64,000 bases of DNA from Fragilariopsis cylindrus CCMP1102 (lineage: Eukaryota; Bacillariophyta; Bacillariophyceae; Bacillariales; Bacillariaceae), in the NCBI GenBank assembly GCA_900095095.1, contig FMBT01000438.1:43601-107600 (forward strand), given 5' to 3'. A model generated the notes under the pieces. The model had not been told where the DNA came from. It made no database searches and saw only the letters and a program-made list of their open reading frames with translations. The position numbers and the translations under genes are program-made. How positions within the stretch are numbered: the first letter of the stretch is position 1; the number at the start of each line of letters is the position of its first letter. Shown piece after piece: positions 10,050-21,234 of this stretch.

Positions 10050-10530
10050 TTATTTGCAGCCATGACCAACATGCCACGTGCCTTCGTCTTTTGGGGTACA
10101 ACAATGACCTCTATACCCTTGAAAGCAGCTTTCACCCGAATCACCAATGGGATCGCACCAAGAAAGTTTCTCAAAATTCTCATTACAATTTTTTTTATCG
10201 TCTTTTTTGCAGCTATTAATTAGGCGGAAGCAATATCCGATCAAAGAAAAAAAAAATACAGAAACAAATGTTTGCATTAAAAACGAAAATATAATTAGTA
10301 TAGAATGCCATTGCCAATTTATTTTGAACCTTACAAAGCATTGTCTACACAATATCATATATTACGTCACTCTCATCCTTACCACTTAATACCTTCGACC
10401 TTGGCATCTTCTTTCAAGTTGCGACCACGGATGTTGTTTGTGGCGGCAGCTTCTGCTGCGTACGTAACCGCGCTCATGATGCTGGCAATGGTCAACGCAA
10501 AGAGAGAGAGAGAATAGAAGAGGATTTCAT
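10050..10530 (-). CDS. Cysteine-rich secreted peptide, two exons
   Basis: A small gene hidden by an intron. Exon 1 (10530-10383) opens with an ATG at 10528-10530 that would encode a typical signal peptide (MKSSSILSLSL, then FALTIASIMSAVTYAAEA) if the AAA run at 10499-10501 had one more base. Otherwise the first in-frame Met is at 10477. Exon 1 ends KEDAKVEGIK-TG before a GTAAGG donor at 10382. The 170-bp intron ends in TAATAG at 10213. Exon 2 completes the split Cys codon (TG|C) and gives a 54-residue cysteine-rich tail. The tail has eight Cys spaced CC-7-C-9-C-9-C-7-CC-13-C, ending HVGHGCK and a stop. Splice phase, signal peptide and even Cys number support a secreted disulfide-bonded peptide. 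No family recognised. Confidence 0.68.
10213..10382 (-). other. Intron of the cysteine-rich peptide gene
   Basis: 170 bp with donor GTAAGG and acceptor TAATAG. Splicing joins TG to C and creates the first Cys of a Cys-Cys pair in frame. Reading through instead gives a long hydrophobic open frame that hides the gene. Confidence 0.65.
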
Positions 10531-11115
10531 TTTTTTGATTTTTCGTTTGCTTCTTTGATTTGTTGCTAGTTTGTTAGTTTGTTTGGGATTTTTTCTTATG
10601 AGAAGACGATAATTGAATTCTGAGGGGTTATTTTTTTAATTTCGATTTTTTCTCACTAGTCACCATCGAAAGAATAATACCCCATCGTATGAACCGGTAT
10701 TATATTGAAGTAGTTTTTGGCGCGGTTCTTGATTTGATTGATTCCCATAGTATAGAAGATGGCCCTGATATGAATCGAGACGTGGTTAATATTTTTACCG
10801 ACGAGTCGAGGTCGAGTCTCGCGATTTCCTCACTCTTGCTTCCTAAAATTATGCGAGGTACTGTACGGTTTTTGAATTGATACTTTCGTGATAAAATAAT
10901 GTATGACCATGGCAGACACCGCAGACACCAGTACACTCACGAATTACATTAATAATCAGGAATGACTAAAATATGTATAAGATATATTCTAAGGTTTATT
11001 TATATTTAAAATTAAAAAGTAAATATCGCTTTGTTTTCATATATCTAGCTAGAGAAATAAAATATGCAATTCAATATGTTGCGATGATAGGGCAGATAGT
11101 AGATGTGGGTATATT
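10531..11115. other. Upstream region of the peptide gene; 3' flank of gene A
   Basis: Non-coding. Holds copy 2 of the shared element (10721-10800). Short open frames on both strands are chance. Confidence 0.45.
10721..10800 (+). repeat. Shared upstream element, copy 2
   Basis: TTCTTGATTTGATTGATTCCC, TAGAAGATGGCCCTGATA, TGAATCGAGACGTGG and TTAATATTTTT match 9161-9240 in order. The copy lies about 190-270 bp upstream of the peptide ATG at 10530. Confidence 0.6.
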
Positions 11116-11131
11116 CTAATCATAGCATGTT

Positions 11132-11270
11132 GGTACAAATTTCATACCAAAGCATTCTGATGATGGTATACGGATGATAATAATGATGATGATGGTGGTG
11201 ATGCTGCTGTCATTGGCGGCGGTGGTACAAACTTCATACCAAAGCATTCTGATGATGGTATACGTGATGA
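11132..11270 (-). repeat. Direct repeat of the C-terminal motif of copy A
   Basis: A segment of about 45 bp (minus strand GTATACCATCATCAGAATGC followed by TTTGGTATGAA) occurs at about 11135-11180 and again at 11225-11270. The upstream copy codes SSECFGMKFVP in the annotated frame; the downstream copy codes the same motif one frame over. Confidence 0.7.
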
Positions 11271-13349
11271 TGATGGTATACGTGATGATAATAATGATAA
11301 TGATGACGACGATGGTGTAATTGGCGAGGGCATTATTATATTGATATTATCATCACTATCACTGCTGCTGGGGTAGTCATGATGGTGATGAGGAAGACTA
11401 AGAAGTCCCCGGGTGTTCTTGTTGTTATTATTATGTTTACTACCATCAAGCGAATGGAATAAATATGTTCCACCATTTTGTTTTATAGTAGTAGAAGTTG
11501 AAGCTGAAGACGAAGTTGAAGCTGAAGAAGTCGTCTTACGAGTGATAGCCGTGATATCCGAGTCAATCATAATCAAACTACCAGTGATTTTCATCTTCTT
11601 CTTATTGTTGCTAATCTTGTTCTGATCAATAGCAGCCGTTGTTTTTACTTGTATTAAATCTTCTTGCGATACAACCTTGTGTTTTAATTTTACTAATTTT
11701 TGGTGTTGTTGTTGTTTCTTTGTGTACGATTTACGAAATAAAAATCCAATTTTATCAAAGATTAATTTCTCATCACGTATATTGTCTTTGGTGTGAAGTA
11801 GCACCCACCAACAGTCAGACATATTATTGCTTTTATGCCAATAGACAAAACGCCCACGATGTATATGTTCAATTTCATCAATTATTTCGAGTACTAATGC
11901 CTTTTTTAGATCTTTAGTTACAACTTTTAGTTGTGGCTTATTATTATCATTATGATCTTCATAAAGTTGTTTCACTTTAGACTGAATGATGTTCCGTAAT
12001 GTGATATTACCAGGATGATTTGTAAAGGAAGTACCCGGTTTGAAAAGAACATCATGGAGATAGGGAGCTTCAACAATAGTATTATTGGTATTATAATTAG
12101 TAGCAATCAGTTTTTCCTGATCTTCTATCATATTACGTATTCTCAACCATTGTCTTACATAGGCCAGTTTTATCTTTCCAGTATATGTTATCGGAATAGA
12201 CTCGATTGGTATCCCATAAACCTGCAGTATATATCTAAGTTCAACTGTTGTACCAACATGCAGTTTTAATCGTGAACGATTATGTGATCCAATTGCCATT
12301 GTAAGAAAGTGTCTTCTTAATCTAAAAAAAGGTGTATCAGGTGTACATATATGAATCGCACTTGGTCGGACACTCATTGTACAATCATTGGAGTGACGAC
12401 GCACCATTCCTGCACCCTGGTGGACTTGATGAAAGGATGAATCAAACATAACAATTATAACAACTCCTTTACGTTGTGTATCAATGTCATTCCCTACAAC
12501 CCAAAATGTGTACGCCAAAATTTTAAGTATTGCCTTTTCATCGTATGGGATAACACAAATGATCTGCCGACCTGTGCCGGATGCTCTGAAAGGCAATAAT
12601 TGTACATATCCTTTACGGAACACTTTTTGTTCATGCAATGTAAAATCTGTGGATAGGCATATCGGTCGTACCAATGCAACAGCACCAAATAAGCTGTAGG
12701 AAAATTCCAACCATCGTAACATTCGAATTGCAGATTTTTGTATGTGAAATAACTCATATCTTAAAAACCGCAATCTAAATTGTCTTGAATTCACAAAGGA
12801 ACGTCCCTCTACTGTACATTGACTAAGTAGATATGCAGTCTTCATTTTATTATTGTCTGGAATATTATTGTCAATTTCAATTTGTAATTCAAGAAGTGAT
12901 CGATCAATTAATGCAGTGGTTTCATCAATTGCTAAACATTTCACAGAATGTATTTCATCTATTTGTTGTGTTATTGCATAATGTGGCCGGTTCGGTCGGT
13001 CATTCATTTTGTTTTGTTTTGTTATTGTGTTGTGTCGTGGGGGGAGAGTTAAAAAAAAAAAGGAAATGATCGTAAATGATTGACGTTAGCTAGAGCCCTA
13101 ACAATAGTGTACGTACATTATGGAGGAATGTAAACCGAATTCAATACTGTAGATAGAGATCGAGGGTTGCAGTAATAGCTAGTGTACGTATCACGTTATA
13201 TTGTTCAGAATGAATGATCTACACTTACCTTGATAATCATTACGATCTTTAAAACTTAATTGATTTAATTCTTCTGTTAATAAAACTTCACTGTGGTGTT
13301 CGTCTACTACATTGTTTGCTATTTCCGTTTTCGTTTGCGATAGCTTCAT
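11142..13349 (-). CDS. CRAL-TRIO-like + DUF6824 protein, copy A
   Basis: A two-exon gene, paralogous to the one at 30575-32539. Exon 1 (13349-13229) encodes MKLSQTKTEIANN...LTEELNQLSFKDRNDYQ. A 270-bp intron (donor GTAAGT, acceptor AAATAG) has phase 1 and rejoins as DEIHSVKCLAIDE. The middle (about residues 150-330) resembles a CRAL-TRIO lipid-binding fold: GRQIICVIPYDE, VIIVMFDSSFHQ, SAIHICTPDTPFFRLRR, LKLHVGTTVELR, YGIPIESIPITYTG. The following DUF6824-type domain shows FTNHPGNITLRN and GRFVYWHK ... WWVLL. A Ser/Asp-rich tail ends near SSECFGMKFVP. A second copy of that motif lies out of frame just downstream, with a stop at 11116. Lipid or ligand binding is only an inference from fold resemblance. 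Confidence 0.75.
12959..13228 (-). other. Intron 1 of copy A
   Basis: GTAAGT...AAATAG, phase 1. It sits at exactly the same codon as the intron of copy B (Gly/Asp codon before EIH). Confidence 0.75.
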
Positions 13350-14750
13350 ATTCTATTTACTAAAAGCAAGGTATAATGACAGAATAATGGCATGCGCTAT
13401 ACTGATATGAATGAGTGCTATGAGATGGGGATGAGATAAGATTGAGCCGATATTATGAATCTGTCGTCGACTCTACAGTAGTGTTAAGATTGGCATTGAT
13501 AGACAAATAAATACATTATACACACTACTGGTACTTGTGTAGAGAAGCTGTACGTTACTTACATTGACACTTGAATCGTTGCCTCTGCATCGATAACCAT
13601 CTTTCTTTCCTAATTCTGCAGGGACAGTGACACATCAATAACATACATCAATGACTTGATTCTCCAACACGAAAGTATCACGAAATATTTTCGCCGCTGT
13701 GTTCTCTCTATCTTAAACCCGTTACGCCGTTGCTTCCTGACGATTGTTTCCTTCGCTTCCATTCACGGCACTATTGAAGCTAAAAATTACAGTTTTTGAC
13801 TGATATTTTAATTTTTTATAATGTCTTATGTGTGTACGATCGCGCGAATAATGCTAATCCATTCTAGTTAAGATATGAAAGAACTACGACATCTAATAAC
13901 TTGCGCCTTTGCGTTCTCTTCAACCATTCCCTGTTCGCACCTCTGCTACCGGTATTTTCTTTCCAACTGAGCGAAGATATTTAATTTGAAGTTAAAAATA
14001 TACGGTTTTTGAACGATATTTTCTTTCGTGATATAAGTGAGCGAAGGGTACACAACTGGCGAACTCACTTGATACATTGATACTGTAGAGTCATCGTCTC
14101 AAGTCAAGTCATCTTAAAAATATTTACCATAACAAAAAAAAGCATGACGACGCGAAAAATCAAATAACACGACTCACTTTACTAAGTTAGTAGGGGACTT
14201 CCATAGAGCAGCGTACGAGATTGTCTACTGCCTTTATTCTCAATTACTGCCCTATGGGCCTGGGAGATACTTATGTTAATTAAATTATGATAAAGATTGT
14301 TGAAGCTCAAAATTACGACAAGAGCGACCAGACCAACCAGGCATTACTACATTATTATGTTACAGTAGGCCGGCAGTCTTTCAAATCTTATCTCAATGAG
14401 TGGAGAGTTACCGGTACAATAAATAATATATATATGGCAAGGAAAGGAACACTGAATCATTTTGCAGAGCGCGCGGGAATTAAATCATCGTTTTTTTCTC
14501 GCTTTTTCTAACAAAATTAATACTGTATACTTTTATAGCTAGCTAGCTAGCCTACTATTAGAGCTTCAGTAGCTCATGCTGGTATAAAGTAAAAAAAAAA
14601 TTACTAATTAATGTATAAATATACTTATATATTATTCTAAACTTCTTAAAACTTCTTAGTTTTATTCTGTATCAAATATTTTGGATTTTCCATTGTCTGT
14701 ATTTCTTTTTCTTAAATAGTATAGTATAAGCCAACTAACTATAATTCAAT
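13350..14750. other. Intergenic, 1.4 kb without a supported gene
   Basis: Divergent from gene A on the left and the 3' end of the sulfotransferase on the right. A 74-codon open frame at 14287-14511 (MIKIVEAQNYDKSDQ...) has no hallmark. GCTAGCTAGCTAG occurs near 14538. Confidence 0.35.
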
Positions 14751-16554
14751 TTACCAATTCAATTTATCTAATGACCATTTCGGACCTAGTAACTTTTCAA
14801 GTTCCATATTATATGGTTTATAAAATTCACTTAAATAACGACGTGTTTCATTTTAAGTGGTCGATCTGATTTACGTTGATCTTCACGTACTTTATGATTA
14901 TTCATATCATAATTTATTGTATCTCCTATTTGAACTATTGTATGGAACTATTTTGAAGTTATTAGGTGGATGTGGTATATTCACAAAATCTAATATACGT
15001 AAATAGACATCATATGTATCATGAAGTAAATCATCATAATTTATTATTAATAGATCATCATCAACCGTATAATGCTTTAACCACCATTTCAATTGTATTG
15101 AATATAAACCCTACATAATAGATAATGTTATACATAAAAAAATAGTAAAAGGAAATAAAAACAAAGAATCAGATTTTTTGGAAAAAAGCAGCAACGGAAA
15201 AGAACAACAACAACACCAACGACACCAGCAATAGCAACAACAACAACTTCACTTAACGTGTTCTTATGTTACTTACTTTTCTTATTAAAATTTGATGACC
15301 TAATGGACCTTTATCGGAATATTTATTAATTGCTGCATTATTTTGTTGTTTGTTTGGTATCCAATAGTTCGATGGTATTGGATGATTTTGAAAGTTAAGT
15401 AATGATGGCATTTTATAGTCAGAAGCAATAATTGGTATACCAGCATCTAAGTCTTGTTCACCACCCACACTACTCAATATAGCATTGGAATCGTATGTAC
15501 CATTAATTGGTATTGGTAATTGATTTTCATTAAGACTTGTCATATTCAACTGAGTTGTACCCATAGCCTTTAATTCATGATAAATCATATCTTCTAATGA
15601 ATATTTACGTAAATTATAGACATCTTTGATGGTCATTTTATATTGGGAATATAAACGATCAATTGGATTTCGAAGTATTAAGATAGTTTTACTCCACGGA
15701 ACAATTTGTTTGATACGTTTGGGTATTTCAGGATTAGAACTAAAATACGATGGTGTTTTTTCAAATGTATATAATGGACTTTTTTCATCGTGATGATTAG
15801 TATTAGTATTAGTATTAGTAGTATGTGTTGTATGATCTAATGTTTCACTATTGGCTAATATCGTATCAATTTCAAATAATTTCATATATTGTTCTAATGC
15901 AAAACAATGTTTGTCATTGGCTTGTTTTAATCCTAATTTCGAAAATTCTTTTACCACTTTAGTTTGCCAGGATGTATCAAAAAAATGTGCTTCTCTTCGA
16001 AATTTACGTTTTGTTTGTAACATTTGTGGATGATTACTAAAATGTGTTAATAATGCTGTCGTTCCTGATTTCTGAACACCAATTAAGATAAATGTGGGTG
16101 TCTTGATTGGTATGGTTACTTTGGTTCTATTATTTTCGGAGTAAATATTACTACTACTACTCCCATATGAACAGGTATATGTTGTGGATGATGATGTTTT
16201 CGTACTCTTTCGTCTTTGCTTCTGTTTTTGTTGAGGTATTGTCTGCTTCTGTTTTTGCTTCTGCTGATGTTCCATCGTCATAATATGGTTTCGTATTGGA
16301 CGTTTGTGTTGTTTTTGTTTACTAGTACGAAATAAATCAGATGGACTAGTTATTACGGTTTCAGATGCTATTTTACTAATGCCATCATCGATGGTGCTGA
16401 CGCTGATGACGTCATTTGCATCGTCGCCGTCGCCGTGATGATGATTGTAAAATAATAGTAATATTATATTAGTAAATATTGCAATTAATACTAAAATAAA
16501 GGCAAGTTTCTTTATCGACATCGACACTACATTCATTCCTTTTATTACTGCCAT
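14751..16554 (-). CDS. Type II membrane sulfotransferase
   Basis: Transfers sulfonate from PAPS, probably to a glycan in the Golgi lumen. It has a short cytosolic N-terminus, one signal anchor (KLAFILVLIAIFTNIILLLF, about residues 17-36) and a basic, Gln-rich stem. The 5'-PAPS loop reads FILIGVQKSGTTALLTHF (about residue 158). The 3'-phosphate region reads LILRNPIDRLYSQYKM. A GTAAGT donor follows LIRK (about 15283) and a TAG acceptor precedes GLYSIQLKWWLKHY (about 15113). The C-terminus shows two frame breaks: one near 14935-14945, and one in the TTTT run at 14851-14854, where one extra base restores NETRRYLSEFYKPYN and LLGPKW. Both conserved ends survive, so sequence error is more likely than decay. 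The start is the first ATG before the anchor. Confidence 0.82.
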
Positions 16555-17257
16555 TATTAGTAGTAAAAATATCTTTCTTTCTTTCTTCGTGTTCTTTAGT
16601 GTCTTTTTGTCGGTCGTCTTCCTATCTACTACTGTACTGTCACTATTACACGTACTAACAACTATTGAAACAACTCGATTTACTGTAAGTATTTTGACGC
16701 GATTTTACGATAAGCTTTATACCTTCACTTTTTCGACTCTCTTTTCTTTCCCTCTATCTCGATATTATGATAATAAATGAAGCTAAACCAACCGTACTGT
16801 AAGTTTGTAACCGTCTCCTGTATATTTATTTATTTGTCGTCTCTTCTTTGTTTTTTCAAATAAATAAATGAAATGAAAGAATACTTAATTTGTTATTTGT
16901 CGTGTAATTATATTTTTCAGTCATCTTTATTTCTATATTTACATTTATTATTAATAACGTTAATTAATAATATATTGTCGGCAGTCATTTATCTCAATTC
17001 GTCATCATTATTATTTTAGAAAAGCGAAGAATGTGGTTGCTTACAGTATTTCGTGGATGTTTTGCTTCGTGGAAACAGAAACAGTATCCAACCACGTTTG
17101 AAGTAGTTTTTTGAAAATTAGAATTTATCACAAGAAACCGAAGGAAAGGAAAAACATCAAATATAACAAAAACGAAGCAACTGTTTTATGCAGTAACATA
17201 CAGTACTACTGTATGGCATAGCAGATAATATATCTACATCGTAATCAAATAATAATC
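16555..17257. other. Divergent promoter region, sulfotransferase / AKR-like
   Basis: Non-coding, AT-rich, between two divergently transcribed genes. Holds ATTTATTT motifs and an ACAGTACTACTGTATG palindromic word at about 17199. Confidence 0.4.
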
Positions 17258-17787
17258 ATGGTTCAACTTACAAAACGACGAAAGGCATTATTTCCGTCAA
17301 CATCAAACTCTTCAAAATCCTCGTCATCGTTACCATTATCGTCGTCGTCATCATCGTCATCATCATCATCAAGGTCATCGTCGTCTTGGCAAATGAAAAT
17401 TATTGGAATCATTGTACTTATAGTTATTCTAACGATTGTACGTGTTCTTCTTGGTCTTTCTTCATTTCATGAAATAACGGAGTATAATAATCTGTCGTTA
17501 TCGTTATCGTCGTCGTCATCATCATCATCATCATCATCATTGCCTGTATCTACTACGCAAGCAGCAGCTGTAATGATAGTTGAATCGAAAAATAATAATA
17601 ATAATGTGAAAAAGACGGAAGAGATAGCAGCAGCAGCAGCAGACGAAGCAGCAGTGTCATCGTCGTCGATTTCATCACCTGCTACTACTTCCGCTAATAA
17701 CACTTCTACTTCTACTACTAGTGTATCAGCATCATCAGCATCATCAGCAACAACAACAACAACAGCAGTAACAACAGGCGGAGTAGC

Positions 17788-17818
<31 letters not shown>

Positions 17819-18889
17819 GACAGAGGAGTAGCAGGTGTATCGTATAGAACACCATTAGCCTATGGTACCAAAATAAGTGGGAAAGATCAAAGTAAAACAG
17901 CCTATAATGTAGAAACAGCAATTCAAGAAGGTTTTCGTCATATTGTGACATGTGGTCATCATTCCTCCAATAATGAATCCGGTGTGGGTATGGGATTACA
18001 AAATGCCTACACTAATAATAATGTAGGTATTGAAAGAAAAGATTTATTTCTACAAACCTGTTTTGTACCATTTACTGGTAATAAACATGATTTCTTACGT
18101 CAATCCTCTGATCCACCCGAAATTGAATTATTGACAATGTCAATAGAAGATCAAGTACATTTATCCATCAAGACATCCTTAAGGAATTTAAAAACAACAT
18201 ATCTTGATGCCTATATCTTTCATAATTTTCGTGCCAAGTTATATGATACCAATGAAATGTTGAAAGCATGGAAAGTCTTTGAAGAATATGTCGATCAAGG
18301 TATCATAAAACATTTAGGTCTAACATCGGTACATAATGCCAAATGGTTTGAAAAGACATTTTTTAATACTAATAATAATAATTCGACTACTACTACTACT
18401 CAAATGATACCACGTATTACACCAACAATAATACAAAATAGATTTCATTCCAATCGTCAATATGATGTGGGTGCAATGCAAGAAATATTTCATGGTACTA
18501 CTACAAATAATAAATATTCGAAGTTACAAATACAACGATTTTGGATCTTAAATGGTAGTTCGGGTGGTGGACGTTTTCATACAGAGTTAGCCACCAAAAA
18601 AGGTCTATCAGCGGCACAATTACTGTTAAGTTTTGTTATGACACAACAGGAAACATGCTTAGTGGGTACCAATAATCTACAACATATGAAAGAGGATATT
18701 GTCATATCAAAATGTTATCATACGATATTTCATTCGGAACAAGAACGGAATGACTATTCGAAAAAATTAGGGATGAAACAACAACCTGTCGGGAAACAAT
18801 TACCGGGTAGTTATAATGGTGGTGGTGGTGGTAGTGGTAGTATTAGTGATAATCCTGGTAGTGGTAGTTGTAATGCTACTACAGAATAA
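17258..18889 (+). CDS. Aldo/keto-reductase-like protein, catalytic residues lost
   Basis: 543 residues. After a Ser-rich N-terminus there is a signal anchor (MKIIGIIVLIVILTIVRVLLG, about residues 45-65), then a low-complexity Ser/Thr/Ala stem to about residue 190. The AKR barrel follows: YRTPLAYGT, AIQEGFRHI, IERKDLFLQT, TYLDAYIFHNF, GIIKHLGLTSVHN, IIQNRFHS, GLSAAQLLLSFVMTQ, LVGTNN. In active AKRs the tetrad is Asp (HxDTA), Tyr (xxYxNE), Lys (TK) and His (HxP). Here the Asp position is Val (FRHIVTCG), the Tyr region is HHSSNNES, the Lys is Cys (FLQTCFV), and only the His (IFHNF) remains. This suggests a membrane-anchored pseudo-enzyme with perhaps a binding role. A Gly-rich tail ends the protein. 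Single exon, no break. Confidence 0.75.
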
Positions 18890-19531
18890 GAGTAGAACGA
18901 GTTTTTTGAATAAGAAACAAAAAAAAGGAGAAATTTGTCTACTAAAGTACACATCGCTATATCTCAATAAATAGGTCCTATTATTGTATATCTTATATTA
19001 TGTATGTTAAACCATACAGTAATCCATCGTACATAAGAAATTTACAACTGCTCCCTCGTACGTATGATACTTCTTCATTTTTTGACGAACGCAGTGAATG
19101 AAGAGCAAGTGAAGAAGTCTCTTAATAGTAGTCCGTATTTTTCTGTGGATCTGCCTGCAGAAATACTGTATGATATAATCATCGCTGTTTGAAGCAAACG
19201 TGGATTGATTCGATTCAATGAATGATTCGAATCGAATGGTAGAGGAAGAAAATGAATGGTATCCCATACTCCTCTATTTATAGGACGGTAAAAGTACATT
19301 AAATCCTAGCCTTTTAGTAGGACTACAATTAAAATACTATTTTTACTTCTAAACATATAAAACTAGATTTGTTCACATCTTTCTTTTGGGTGCCGTCCAA
19401 TATATAAAAGCCTGACAAAAGATGTATGTAATATATACTTTTGTTTTGTTTGAGAACGTTGATCAAGATATGTACCTCTATTAGTTCGTCAACGTGATGA
19501 CCAATTGAAACAATCCTATAAGATATCCCCT
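18890..19531. other. Intergenic between convergent genes
   Basis: No supported gene. Contains an inverted-looking GATTCGAATCGAAT motif near 19220-19238. Confidence 0.4.
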
Positions 19532-19999
19532 TCAACGTTGCATCTCTGAAGTGACTGGAGGAAGTTCAAGTTTTTCCATCACCGCGTCTACCTTCTGATG
19601 CAATAACTTGAGTGATGCGACGGTACTTTCGGCCATACGAGTTTTTGCACGATCACCTCTCAATGCTTGACGTCTCTTCAATTCCACTACGATTTCGTCA
19701 ACCTCTACTTCATTACAACCACATCCAATGCATTTAGAATCTTGTTCTGCCATGAGTGATCCGGTAGCGAATCCAACAAAGCAACATGTACGATTAGAAT
19801 CAATGGTTCCAAGTTCACCATAGGGTCCTCGTTTTTTTGATTTACATATACCACACCAACAATTTGTACTCATTTCAGCATCTTCTTCACCAAGAATGAG
19901 TTTGGAGCTACCACAACATAACATTTCAATACAGCACGTTACATCGTATTCCCTATGAGCAAAACGTTGAACGTCAGGCGTATCGGGATGTTCTGCCAT
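19532..19999 (-). CDS. Conserved Cys-rich protein with coiled-coil tail
   Basis: A 155-residue cytosolic protein without signal peptide. It is rich in Cys pairs: CCIEMLCCGSSKLIL, NCWCGICKSKKRGPYGELG, RTCCFVGFATGSL, CIGCGCNEVEVDEIV. A helical tail follows (ELKRRQALRGDRAKTRMAES...LKLLHQKVDAVMEKLEL). The PYGELG / CCxxGF / GCGC order is one I associate with a conserved family of unknown function in diatoms and other microalgae. The Cys clusters could bind metal or be lipid-modified; no catalytic site is visible. The ATG at 19999 is the first in frame. Single exon. Confidence 0.7.
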   Translation of the reverse strand: MAEHPDTPDVQRFAHREYDVTCCIEMLCCGSSKLILGEEDAEMSTNCWCGICKSKKRGPYGELGTIDSNRTCCFVGFATGSLMAEQDSKCIGCGCNEVEVDEIVVELKRRQALRGDRAKTRMAESTVASLKLLHQKVDAVMEKLELPPVTSEMQR

Positions 20000-21234
20000 T
20001 TGGTTATTTCTTCTTCGAATTTCTTCTGCTTCTTCTGGTAATAGTCAGATACAATGTTGTACAGGTGCACTGTTTATGTTGTGTGTGAGTCTGTGTATCT
20101 TAAAGCCTTCTCAATTGTATTCATTATTTCTTTAACTACGTACGGATTTTGAATTTCACTTCCTGAGTGACACTAGATGTAGTGTTCTTTTAATGTTCTC
20201 TCACATTCCCGAAGTCCTTCCTGCCGTACGTGATTACATTCGTGCCAACATGCCTCCGCGTGGTGATTATGAACGAACACAAAATACTCAATTTGAAGGA
20301 CTGCGACTAGCTACTGTGGGCATTTTCTTTCGATGATCGCGGCAGCTAGCGAATTATGGCAGTCAGCCTAAATTCATCAATAAATTGCGATGCGATTACA
20401 GGCGTAAAAACATTTTTTATTTTATTTTGTCGCGTCCGAAAATACTTAAGGTTTCTGAAATTTGTCGAAGCAGACATCACGTAATGATATATAGGGTGTG
20501 AAATATTGAAAAACGTTGATTGAAGTTATTTAATAATAATATAAATTTATGATGTGTTCTTTTCTATTATTGAATCAAATTTTATCAATGCTTATTACTG
20601 TGACTGTTAACTGATTGATTGCTCTGTTTAAATGATTTTTTGCGCTTACAACTGATTCACCGCTCCCACAATTGTTTCACCGCGGGTTAAACGTGAACTT
20701 ATGTGTTTGATGTTCTTTTGACACGGAAAGAAGAATGAAAATACTTTGCATGACATGGAAATAGGAGTGTGGAATCGTGTCCTAACCATGCACGAGCGGC
20801 GAAGTCGTTACAAAAGCGCATTGATGTGACTGACAAAATGAAATGTGTGGACAGCGAGGCTTTCGCGCTGAAAAATAAATAAATAAAACAATCCATACTT
20901 GTCAAGTTCAACAAAGAGAAGAACGAATTAATTGATGTCTTGGCCCAGCCATATGCCTCATCAAAAAAACCCGAATAGTTCTTCGTTCTTTTCAATCATG
21001 GTTGGTCTTGCGCATTTCGAATCTCTCCACAAGCCCAGTTCACACTACATAGATTCATTTACTGCTAGTATCACGAATCGAATCACTAGGGTATTTGACA
21101 ACAATTCTTCCTATTTCGCTGTCTCACAGATTCAAAACTAAGAAACAAATCGCTGACTATCAAGTTTATACACAAACCCACAACATTTATTTATTCTCGC
21201 TAATACTGTACTGTATCCTCATAAATAATACATC
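20000..21234. other. Intergenic, 1.2 kb without a supported gene
   Basis: Short open frames near 20699-21141 on both strands have no domain or targeting features. The last 60 bases before 21235 form an A/C-rich leader. Confidence 0.4.

Noticed and set aside
10025-10517. Plus-strand open frames over the peptide gene
   Set aside because: No domain or good start; the minus-strand spliced reading explains the region with matched phase and Cys pattern.
14287-14511. 74-codon ORF MIKIVEAQNY...
   Set aside because: Has an ATG but no domain, targeting signal or homologous copy in the window; likely chance.
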